A DNA stretch of 64,000 nt, from NCBI GenBank assembly GCA_002319075.1, contig NVQB01000001.1, forward strand, positions 1,240,001-1,304,000, written 5' to 3'. The notes beneath the pieces are model-generated. The model was not told where the DNA came from and did no database searches. It worked only from the letters and a program-made list of their open reading frames with translations. The translations under genes and the position numbers were made by a program. Source of the stretch: Sphingobacteriaceae bacterium (GTDB taxonomy: Bacteria > Bacteroidota > Bacteroidia > B-17B0 > Aurantibacillaceae). Positions 1 through 7,141 of the stretch are shown piece by piece (the first letter of the stretch is position 1; each line of letters opens with the position of its first letter).

Positions 1-481
1 AATTCTGAGATGTTACACTCATGTTAAAGCCTGGATTTCTGTAGCGGGTGGCACCTGATGCAGATCCTGAAAAATCATAGATCAATTTTCCGGTACGGGT
101 TCTACCATCTTTTCCAATACAACCGCTTGTACCAAAGTCGATGGTTACAACTTGATTATTCACTGTTACTGCTGCACATCCCGACGCTTCCAATGCTTCA
201 ACAGAAGAAGGGCCACTTGTCTTGTAGGTAGATAAAGACCCATTGTCTGAAACCTGGCTTCCCATAGACTCTATATCTGCTACATAACTTTCAGCCACAT
301 TATTATCAGTGGCGGTGCTTTGTTCTGTATCTTCGGCGATAGTTTCTTCCTTATCTTTTTTACGGCACGAGCTAAAAGATAAAGAGGCTACTGTAAAAAT
401 TACTGCGAGACCCATAGAGATTTTGGATGTTCTATATCCCGGCTTGTACTGACCTTTGAGGTTTTTTAGTTGATTTTCCAT
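1..481 (-). CDS. putative lipoprotein, 3' part cut off by the window edge
   Basis: An ATG at 481 opens a leftward frame that stays open to base 1, so the C-terminus is missing. About 160 residues are visible. A basic N-terminus is followed by a hydrophobic stretch ending in S-S-C-R-K-K, a likely lipobox with the lipidated Cys before a charged K/E/D linker. The rest is Ser/Thr-rich and includes a D-F-G-T-S-G-C segment that looks extracytoplasmic. I do not recognise the family; an outer-surface or periplasmic lipoprotein is the most that can be said. It shares direction with the ECF operon but lies 95 bases downstream of its last gene. Confidence 0.7.
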   Translation of the reverse strand, partial: MENQLKNLKGQYKPGYRTSKISMGLAVIFTVASLSFSSCRKKDKEETIAEDTEQSTATDNNVAESYVADIESMGSQVSDNGSLSTYKTSGPSSVEALEASGCAAVTVNNQVVTIDFGTSGCIGKDGRTRTGKLIYDFSGSASGATRYRNPGFNMSVTSQN

Positions 482-576
482 TTTTTATTCTGGTTTAGTT
501 TATTTGAATCTTTGACTCAAGGAATGCATCAAGGTTTAACCAAAAAAGAAATAATTTAAAAAAAAAAGAAAAATAC

Positions 577-1506
577 TTAGTAATAAATCGGATAAAAACG
601 AAAGCCGTTCTTAGTGCATTGCAGGGCTGGCGCTGGAAATTTCAGCATGTTAACCACTGAAAAAATTCCTTTTAAAATTTTTGATTTTGTTTTAATACGT
701 GTCAGGTCCACATCTAAACTTAAATAGAATCTTCGTTCTCTGTCAAATTTTAAAACGTTCCCTTCATTATCCACAACCACACTATTATTGTAGTGACCAC
801 CAAGCATGCCATAAGCACCATAGCCCAAGGCTATATTTAACCATTTCGGAAATTTGTTTTCTCTTTTTATAAATGCAGAAGGATTTATGCTTAACCAATA
901 AGTTTGTCCATTGTAATCCTTTAGAACCTGCGTGTAAGGTGTTTCACCAAGTAAAGCAGGATTGTATTTTGCAAGTCCGCTTTCTGAATAAGACAATTTT
1001 AGCTGGAAACGCTGTTCTCTCCAGGCAAGCTCCTGGGCAATAGCCATGCCGGTTCCCAAACCATCGGCCAATTGATCTCCCCATGAAAATCCCCAGCCTC
1101 TGCTAAAACCATCCATTACTTCTATTGTTGTCATGTACACAAATCCAATACCCCCACCGTAAATAAGTTTTTGTTTTCTTGTATAACCTGCCCAGTCAAA
1201 AGCATTCATCATTAAGCGTGACATTTGATATGTGGTGAAAGTATGTCCTACTTTATCCATCTGAAGCCACTCTTTGTTATCATTGAAAAAATGAAATTTC
1301 CCTGTATTATATCCGCTATACCAGGCTACGTTCAAATAAAAAAGAGAACCTACAGTTAAGGCACCTGTTGAAGATGCAAGAACTACTTTTCGCTTTTTAA
1401 ATGGGTCGGCTTTAAGAGAATCGTTTTGACCCAAAAAAACCTGAGTCAGAAAAACTAAAAAAATAAATAAGGAAAGCCTCGGGCGCATCCCTGTAAAGAT
1501 AAGCAT
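577..1506 (-). CDS. DUF2279 family protein (YfiM-like), exported
   Basis: This 309-residue protein has an N-terminal hydrophobic signal ending near F-L-G-Q. Its central K-V-G-H-x-x-x-T-Y segment followed by a Gly-rich, Trp-containing stretch (G-W-G-F-S-W-G-D) is the mark of DUF2279, a family of predicted periplasmic or outer-membrane proteins of unknown role. The C-terminal third has alternating aromatic strands. It is the last gene of the five-gene ECF sigma operon, and its ATG follows the TAA of the preceding gene directly (TAAATG). A second ATG at 1488 gives a more compact signal peptide. Function unknown. Confidence 0.8.
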   Translation of the reverse strand: MLIFTGMRPRLSLFIFLVFLTQVFLGQNDSLKADPFKKRKVVLASSTGALTVGSLFYLNVAWYSGYNTGKFHFFNDNKEWLQMDKVGHTFTTYQMSRLMMNAFDWAGYTRKQKLIYGGGIGFVYMTTIEVMDGFSRGWGFSWGDQLADGLGTGMAIAQELAWREQRFQLKLSYSESGLAKYNPALLGETPYTQVLKDYNGQTYWLSINPSAFIKRENKFPKWLNIALGYGAYGMLGGHYNNSVVVDNEGNVLKFDRERRFYLSLDVDLTRIKTKSKILKGIFSVVNMLKFPAPALQCTKNGFRFYPIYY

Positions 1507-2679
1507 TTAGAAATCATTATAGTCTACCAGGTCCTCAACGGATTTAAGATTTAAATCTGATTTTTTCTTCTTCGGAGAAAGAGGAATTTGCGCATTACCA
1601 TTACTATTCGGGTCAATGCTAGTATTCAAATCAACAGCATCATAAATATTCTTATTATTAAAGTAAGACCGCGTTTTACCGAATTTTAAAACGAATCCGA
1701 AATTGAAAAAGAGTGAAGGCGCTATGTTCTTTCTATAAAAATAAGTACTATAATAACTTCGTCTTCTGTTAGCGTTTTCAGAGTAAAAGGTAATTGTGTT
1801 TCCTGTGCTTAGGCCTGTTGCTAAATAAAAATTAAAATTACGACTTACCCTAATATCAAACCTTACTCCCGTATTCAGTTCCCTGCGGGTGAAATGGAAA
1901 GTGGCATCGGTTTTTTTGTAATACAGAGAATCGGCATTTGAAAAATTAAACAGACCTCCCTGCGGACGTGTGTAAAAACTAAAAATAACTTTTGAACCCA
2001 TGGGTACATTTAAACTTGCGCTTCTTGGAAATTGCACACTCACATTTACTTTATCAAGACGACCAACCCTGAGCCCTATAAACGGCCAGTAAAATCGATT
2101 TCCCCACATAAAAGATTTTGTAATCCCGAGTCGCCAGTTAAAGTGATCGTTAACATTGTGACTATAAACAAGTGTGCTGGCAAGTCTGTAATAAGGTTTA
2201 GAAGACGGGTACGTAATGTCACGCGTTACAAAAGGAGAAACGTCTGCAAACCAAACTCCTTTTTTTCCGGTATTGTAAATAAAGCGCATACCAACACCAA
2301 ACTTAACAAGGTTATGATCGCCTAACCCATCAAACACCGGACGTAAAGACAAAAAATTAGCTGTGAGCAACAGATGGGAATTTTGTATTGTTCCATCTGT
2401 CGCTGTTCTATCTTTTGTGAAAACCGGGGTTAGGAAAGAAAAAGTAAATTGTTTGATGCCATAGCTTTTTAAACGTTTACTTAAAGCGTTGGAAGTATCT
2501 TTAAATTCTCTGTTTGGCTTTCGGTAAGAGTCAAGAACAATAAGCGTGTTAAAATAGTGCTTGGGGAGTTTTAGTTTTAAACTGTCGTAAGTTGTTTGCG
2601 AATTCAGCTTAGTGGAAAATAAAAAAAACAAGCAAGTGAATCCTGCCAGCCCTTTTAAAATATAAGAGTTGTTCTTCAA
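1507..2679 (-). CDS. predicted outer-membrane beta-barrel protein
   Basis: The 390-residue product starts with a signal peptide ending near L-N-S-Q. Many alternating polar/aromatic strands follow (for example F-W-R-L-G-I-T-K-S-F and F-Y-L-A-T-G-L-S), typical of an outer-membrane barrel. The last 45 residues are hydrophilic and Asp/Asn/Lys-rich, probably a periplasmic tail. The start codon is TTG at 2679, overlapping the TGA of the upstream gene (TTGA), which indicates translational coupling. The family is not recognised. The ECF operon context suggests it belongs to an envelope-stress or surface-remodelling regulon. Confidence 0.75.
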   Translation of the reverse strand: MKNNSYILKGLAGFTCLFFLFSTKLNSQTTYDSLKLKLPKHYFNTLIVLDSYRKPNREFKDTSNALSKRLKSYGIKQFTFSFLTPVFTKDRTATDGTIQNSHLLLTANFLSLRPVFDGLGDHNLVKFGVGMRFIYNTGKKGVWFADVSPFVTRDITYPSSKPYYRLASTLVYSHNVNDHFNWRLGITKSFMWGNRFYWPFIGLRVGRLDKVNVSVQFPRSASLNVPMGSKVIFSFYTRPQGGLFNFSNADSLYYKKTDATFHFTRRELNTGVRFDIRVSRNFNFYLATGLSTGNTITFYSENANRRRSYYSTYFYRKNIAPSLFFNFGFVLKFGKTRSYFNNKNIYDAVDLNTSIDPNSNGNAQIPLSPKKKKSDLNLKSVEDLVDYNDF

Positions 2680-3107
2680 TTATCGCTTTCTCCTTTTATA
2701 CTCTTTATTACTTTTAATCTGAACTCTTCTTCTGCAACATGTAATTTTACGAGTTTTTTTGCTCCAACAATTACTTTTAGTCTGTCATAGTATTGCCTGT
2801 GGATGTCAGCCTCGGCTTGTTTTGATTGAACAAAAAGAACTGATAATTGTTCAGCTTCCCTGTCGCTAAGATTCTCCGGCCTGCTTTTATAACTCTGACG
2901 GAGATTTCTACGAATCGCTTTTATCTTTTCATTGTATTCGTTGTAAACAGGCCAGAATTTTTCCGACTCAGAGGGTGTTAAACCAACATTCTCTGTAATA
3001 TAGGCTACCCGCAAAGCCTCCACCTTATCCTTGCCCGATTGGGCAAAAACAGAGTTTCCCTCCACGAAAAACAAAAAAATTATGGCTATGCGTAACAAGT
3101 ACTTCAT
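2676..3107 (-). CDS. small exported helical protein, Spy/CpxP-like in layout
   Basis: The 143-residue product has a signal peptide (residues 1-22, ending V-F-A-Q) and then an all-helical charged body. The segment L-T-P-S-E-S-E-K-F-W-P-V-Y-N-E-Y resembles the helical 'LTPeqa..f' region of periplasmic proteins found beside ECF sigma factors in Bacteroidota. Spy/CpxP proteins have a comparable size and layout, but I do not see their LTxxQ motif exactly. Its ATG overlaps the TAA of the preceding gene by one base (TAATG), so the two are probably coupled. It may be a periplasmic sensor or chaperone for the sigma/anti-sigma pair; this is inferred from context. Confidence 0.75.
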   Translation of the reverse strand: MKYLLRIAIIFLFFVEGNSVFAQSGKDKVEALRVAYITENVGLTPSESEKFWPVYNEYNEKIKAIRRNLRQSYKSRPENLSDREAEQLSVLFVQSKQAEADIHRQYYDRLKVIVGAKKLVKLHVAEEEFRLKVIKSIKGESDN

Positions 3108-3874
3108 TATATATCTTCTAAATCCTCTTCTTCTAAAAGGTTATTTATACTGCTATCCTGACTTTTATCCTTAACCTCATCAGCCTTTTTTGCGTCCAGT
3201 TTTTTTTCAAGAGCAGAAGGATCCACTAGATCGTACAACTGATCATCATCGAGACTCTCTATACTTTTACTTTTTACAATATCCTGTTTATCAAGACAGG
3301 CAATCGTTCCACAATCTACAGGTTCTATGGGAACAAAATAAAAATTATAAAGCCAAAGCCCTATAACTACCACAAACATAGCTGCTGCAGCCAGGCTAAC
3401 TTTTTTAGTAAAAAGCGAAATAACTTTTGCTCTCTTTTTTGGATCTACTTTTTCTGAAATTAGTTTTTCTGTTTTTTCAAAATAATTTTCAGGGATAACA
3501 AAATTATTTTTTTTATCGAACGACTGTAATATTGGAAATACATTTTCCTCATTAACCAAAACCTTTGCTAATTCTATAACTTCCAGCTCTGCAAAATAAT
3601 TTTGAGGAACCGAAAAAGCATTCACCCGCTCTAGTTTTTTTAAAGCAGGATAATCCATTAGCTCTAACTGGTGTTCGTTTTCAGAAAAATAATTTTCGGG
3701 AACAGCGAAAGCGTTCACGTTTTTAAGCGCACTTAGACGTGGAAATTTTTTATGTTCTTCTTGCCACTCTATTTTATTCATGATAGAGCCGGCAGACTTT
3801 TGAAAATAGCCCTCTGGCAAACCGAAATTTCCCGGCAGATCGTTGAATTGATTATTTTCGTCTTTATCTATCAC
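3107..3874 (-). CDS. single-span membrane protein with four F-x-[VIL]-P-x-x-Y-F repeats, putative anti-sigma factor
   Basis: The 255-residue product has a cytoplasmic-type N-terminal region (1-155), one membrane span (about 158-180, L-A-A-A-A-M-F-V-V-V-I-G-L-W-L-Y) and a periplasmic acidic tail ending E-E-E-D-L-E-D-I. Four copies of a short motif occur at about residues 17-24 (FGLPEGYF), 56-63 (FAVPENYF), 87-94 (FSVPQNYF) and 125-132 (FVIPENYF). The gene starts 30 bases after the ECF sigma gene, and its topology matches an anti-sigma factor that holds sigma through its cytoplasmic half. No classical zinc anti-sigma motif (HxxxCxxC) is visible, so the role rests on position and topology. Confidence 0.75.
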   Translation of the reverse strand: MIDKDENNQFNDLPGNFGLPEGYFQKSAGSIMNKIEWQEEHKKFPRLSALKNVNAFAVPENYFSENEHQLELMDYPALKKLERVNAFSVPQNYFAELEVIELAKVLVNEENVFPILQSFDKKNNFVIPENYFEKTEKLISEKVDPKKRAKVISLFTKKVSLAAAAMFVVVIGLWLYNFYFVPIEPVDCGTIACLDKQDIVKSKSIESLDDDQLYDLVDPSALEKKLDAKKADEVKDKSQDSSINNLLEEEDLEDI

Positions 3875-3904
3875 GCTTTATAGATGCTTTATTAGCTAAA
3901 AGGT

Positions 3905-4453
3905 TTAAGCTCCCACCAGGATTTCTTCAATTTTTTTTGAAGCAATATGATAACTGGCCTTTAAAGCTCCAACAGAGGTCTCCAGGATGTGAGACATTTC
4001 CTCATAAGGTGTTTCGTCATAGTAACGCATATTAAACACGATTCTTTGTTTTTCAGGCAAAGTCAAAATGGCTTGTTGTAATTTTAACTGTATTTCGTCG
4101 CCCGAAAAATAGTTATCGCTTTCAAGGTTCTTACTTAATTCATATTCTATAGAATGAATAGAAGTCGTATTCTTTTTCGCTTTTTGACGTAGTAAGGTCA
4201 AAGCCTCATTCGTAGCTATCCTGTATATCCAGGTGTAGAGTTGACTTTCCTCTTTAAAGTTCTCTAAGCCCTTCCAGATTTTGATAAAGGTATTTTGCAG
4301 TACGTCATCACTATCGTCGTGATCAATAACAATTTTACGAATGTGCCAGTAAAGGCGTTGTTGGTATTTTGAGATTAAATGACCAAGAGCGGCATTACGC
4401 GTTTTTTCATCGCGAAACAGTTCTAAAATGGTTTTATCATCAATTTGAGCCAA
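3905..4453 (-). CDS. ECF-subfamily RNA polymerase sigma factor
   Basis: The 182-residue product has sigma region 2 (about 20-85; Y-Q-Q-R-L-Y-W-H-I-R and D-D-V-L-Q-N-T-F-I-K-I-W) and region 4 (about 125-175; L-P-E-K-Q-R-I-V-F-N-M-R-Y, then an HTH with Y-E-E-M-S-H-I-L-E-T-S-V-G-A-L-K). This is the standard two-domain ECF layout and length. The start is TTG at 4453; an in-frame TAA a few codons upstream leaves no room for an ATG. It is the first gene of a leftward operon with the repeat-bearing membrane protein, the small helical protein, the barrel protein and the DUF2279 protein. It probably directs transcription of its own operon, as ECF factors often do. Confidence 0.95.
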   Translation of the reverse strand: MAQIDDKTILELFRDEKTRNAALGHLISKYQQRLYWHIRKIVIDHDDSDDVLQNTFIKIWKGLENFKEESQLYTWIYRIATNEALTLLRQKAKKNTTSIHSIEYELSKNLESDNYFSGDEIQLKLQQAILTLPEKQRIVFNMRYYDETPYEEMSHILETSVGALKASYHIASKKIEEILVGA

Positions 4454-4491
4454 AACTTTTTATTGTTAGACGTAAAAATAAAGTAAAAGTT

Positions 4492-4499
4492 TAATTTTG
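4492..4499 (+). promoter_or_regulatory. candidate -7 box (TAATTTTG)
   Basis: The octamer fits the Bacteroidota -7 consensus TAnnTTTG. It ends 12 bases before the ATG at 4512, so transcription would start just upstream of that ATG. This argues against the TTG at 4497 as the start codon. The nearest TTG that could serve as a -33 element (4463-4465) is 26 bases away, rather far, so the call is tentative. Confidence 0.35.
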
Positions 4500-4511
4500 A
4501 GTGAAAATAAA

Positions 4512-4865
4512 ATGGATCTTCTCGATAAAATACGGAAATACGAAAGTATGCACATCGTGTTCTGGCTCATAAAAGACACCTGCTGGATGCTGGAGCTTAA
4601 GTGGTTAGGGGCTATAATGATGGCACCCACTCTTTTTCTTGCCGGTTATATAATTTATAAAACCTTAGGAACTAAAGACGCCTATCTCAATGCAGCAATA
4701 CTATTTTGGATCATGGCCAATAGTTTTTGGATGATGATGGAATTTTTTAACGACAACGCGTACAAATATTATGCATCCATACCTTTTGGCTTAGGATTTT
4801 TATTCGTGGGTATTTTTTATTGGCGTGATTACCAGAATAAAAAAACCGCTATTCTCCAACAATAA
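4512..4865 (+). CDS. small membrane protein of unknown function
   Basis: About 117 residues with three to four hydrophobic segments: M-H-I-V-F-W-L-I, then L-G-A-I-M-M-A-P-T-L-F-L-A-G-Y-I-I-Y, then A-A-I-L-F-W-I-M-A-N-S-F-W-M-M-M-E-F-F, then a final aromatic helix. Trp and Met are unusually common. I choose the ATG at 4512 over the upstream TTG at 4497 because a -7 box overlaps the latter. The 3' end overlaps the convergent metalloprotease gene by 17 bases. It is divergent from the ECF sigma operon. The family is not recognised. Confidence 0.7.
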   Translation: MDLLDKIRKYESMHIVFWLIKDTCWMLELKWLGAIMMAPTLFLAGYIIYKTLGTKDAYLNAAILFWIMANSFWMMMEFFNDNAYKYYASIPFGLGFLFVGIFYWRDYQNKKTAILQQ

Positions 4866-6933
4866 TTTTGCGTGTTGAAGATGCTTTGTCTATCTCAATT
4901 TTTAGAAAATAAATTCCCTTTGGTAAAGCACCGCCGCTGTTTATAATGTGTTTTTGTTCGCCCGATTCAAACTGAGTTTCTGTAAATTCTTCCATTATAC
5001 GTCCTGTAATATCGCACACCGAAAATGTTATTTTCCTAGGCTCAGTGAGTTGAAAAGATACTGTTAACGCACCTTTAGAAGGTACAGGATAAACATTAAG
5101 ATTCTGAATCTTTAACCTGTTCTGTTCAATGGAAGTTGGTCCCGTAATATTGATATCATCAATGTAGATTGTATTTGCAGCAGGAATTGTGTCGCGTGTA
5201 TACTCAAATTTAAAATTCACATATGACGCTGACAATGCCTGTGGCAAAAGAATCGTTTCGGTACGCCACTCACTTTTTTGCGGAACAAAATTGGAGGCGG
5301 CACTACTGCTGGTTACAAGAGATTGTCCTGCTTTGGAATAAATAGCACCCCATGTGTTACCACAATCTACCGAAAGATATACTTTTAAACTGTTTACATG
5401 GTTTGTTGTGACCTCAGCCGTTGCAACTTTAAAAGTGAGAACAGGTCCGGGATTAGTTCCCATATTTATAGCGGGGCTAATCATCGATGTGACTGTTTTT
5501 CGGGTATTATTTGCGGGATTAATTTTAGCAGAGTAGGTTCCGGTATAAGCGGCATCGGCCGATTGCTCCCATTTAGACGCACCGCTCGAAGATTGCAGTG
5601 TCCAGTTTGTATTTAATGCGGAAAGATTTTCAAACCCTTCTGACCAATAATTGGTAAAAACTGCTATTGGGCTTGTGACATTTATAATATTACTTTTTGT
5701 AACTGGAGCTGAAGTTCCCGCAGTATTAGAGACAGTATAACTTACAGAATAAACTCCTGGAAGTGCATAGGTGACAACAGGCGCAGACGCTGTAGATACT
5801 GCAGGAGAACCTCCGGGAAAAGACCAGCTATAAGAAGTCGGTTGACCATTCCAGGAGGCGTCTTTAAAAACCACAGGTGAACTGACACAAGTTTTAGAGC
5901 GGCTGTATTTGAAGTCAGCAACCGGAATACAAGCGGAAGATGGGTTTAAAATGCCGGTGGCAATAAGATTAGCATTGGTCCATAAATTATTTCTGCCTCC
6001 TGCCGTATTTTGTAAGGCAAACTGCATGTGCTGCCCCTGTTCACTTGTAAACATTCTACAGCAATAAGAATAATCCATATAGTTTTGAAAATTCTCACTT
6101 ACCCCTGGCGTGCAAAGTTGATACTGCGAAGGAATTGCTGGATTTGGACAATTTAGATATCCCGGTGTAGGAGGTGTGTCATTTATAAAATCGTCGCCTG
6201 AGCAATCTACTCCTGCGTTATTAGAACCGCCAAATACATGATTAAGATCTAACCAATGTCCTGCCTCATGCGTTAATACCCGCGATAAAAAACTACTTCC
6301 GGTTCCAATTGAGCCAAAATAATTATTCAGAACTACAATGGCGTCGTAAGAGTCGCCAGGAGAAAAAGTTCCCGGAAAATAGGTATAACCTGATGCTCCA
6401 AAGCCTCCTGTTAAGGTGATAGTTCTTACTAAATAAACATTCAAATATTTGGTCGGGTCCCAGGTATGCGAAAATAAAGTCGGAGAAGTATCATCCCAGT
6501 CAGTATCAGTGTCGTAATGATGCACAATGCCATTCGTGCAATTGCCCAATGGATCCTTCGTTGCTAACTCAAATTGAATTTTTGTGGAATCTGCTATATT
6601 TTTAAATACCGGGATAATTTCTGTGGTATCGGGATTTTGTCTGGCAAAATCGCGGTTTAAAATTCTCAGTCCATCTTTAACCTGGGCATCAGAAATATTT
6701 TCAGGACCATTTACATGCAACACGTGGAAAACAATAGGAATAATGTATGTTGCACTTGGTTGAGGACGTTGCGCACTGCTGCGTTGCGACTGAAATCTCG
6801 CATCTCTGCTTATCTTCAACCCGGGATTTTTGTCATAGATCCTTTTCATAACTACATCGGTGGCACAGTGATTGTCTTGCGCTGTAACTGAAACAGAAAT
6901 AAGACTTATGAAAAGCAAATAAATTTTTCTCAT
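4849..6933 (-). CDS. secreted M43-type zinc metalloprotease with PKD domain and T9SS sorting domain
   Basis: The product (about 694 residues from the ATG at 6933) begins with a signal peptide (M-R-K-I-Y-L-L-F-I-S-L-I-S-V-S-V-T-A-Q). The catalytic domain carries H-E-A-G-H-W-L-D-L-N-H, the extended metzincin zinc motif of the M43 (pappalysin/cytophagalysin) family. A downstream N-Y-M-D-Y-S segment supplies the Met-turn. A PKD fold follows (F-K-D-A-S-W-N-G, Y-S-W-S-F-P-G-G), then a beta-sandwich region, then a C-terminal T9SS sorting domain (Y-P-V-P-S-K-G ... G-I-Y-F-L-K). An ATG 99 bases further upstream would put 33 residues before the signal peptide, so I reject it. Probably an extracellular protease exported by T9SS. 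Confidence 0.92.
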   Translation of the reverse strand: MRKIYLLFISLISVSVTAQDNHCATDVVMKRIYDKNPGLKISRDARFQSQRSSAQRPQPSATYIIPIVFHVLHVNGPENISDAQVKDGLRILNRDFARQNPDTTEIIPVFKNIADSTKIQFELATKDPLGNCTNGIVHHYDTDTDWDDTSPTLFSHTWDPTKYLNVYLVRTITLTGGFGASGYTYFPGTFSPGDSYDAIVVLNNYFGSIGTGSSFLSRVLTHEAGHWLDLNHVFGGSNNAGVDCSGDDFINDTPPTPGYLNCPNPAIPSQYQLCTPGVSENFQNYMDYSYCCRMFTSEQGQHMQFALQNTAGGRNNLWTNANLIATGILNPSSACIPVADFKYSRSKTCVSSPVVFKDASWNGQPTSYSWSFPGGSPAVSTASAPVVTYALPGVYSVSYTVSNTAGTSAPVTKSNIINVTSPIAVFTNYWSEGFENLSALNTNWTLQSSSGASKWEQSADAAYTGTYSAKINPANNTRKTVTSMISPAINMGTNPGPVLTFKVATAEVTTNHVNSLKVYLSVDCGNTWGAIYSKAGQSLVTSSSAASNFVPQKSEWRTETILLPQALSASYVNFKFEYTRDTIPAANTIYIDDINITGPTSIEQNRLKIQNLNVYPVPSKGALTVSFQLTEPRKITFSVCDITGRIMEEFTETQFESGEQKHIINSGGALPKGIYFLKIEIDKASSTRKIIVGE

Positions 6934-7088
6934 GAAAAAGAAGTTAGGTTTTACAAATATAGACCATTTCCCGGACGACTTCTTCCCCTTCAATAACTGG
7001 TGTAATTCCATCTGTAAATGGTTATTAAACACATAATTCTGTCACCGCTTGCTGATTATGAAGCAGATGCGTTTCTTTTACCTCAAAA

Positions 7089-7120
7089 TTGAAAAAATTG
7101 GCTTAAATCTGCTAAATTTA
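7089..7120 (+). promoter_or_regulatory. putative promoter of the fused mutase gene
   Basis: TTG at 7089-7091 and TAAATTTA at 7113-7120 are 21 bases apart and match the Bacteroidota -33/-7 pattern. The -7 box ends 21 bases before the ATG at 7142. This supports that ATG over the one at 7049, which would lie upstream of the promoter. Confidence 0.45.
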
Positions 7121-7141
7121 TACCTCCCTAAACGACTACTG

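Noticed and set aside
7049-7141. 31-residue N-terminal extension of the fused mutase
   Set aside because: It lies over the predicted promoter and is not seen in the IcmF family; the ATG at 7142 fits better.
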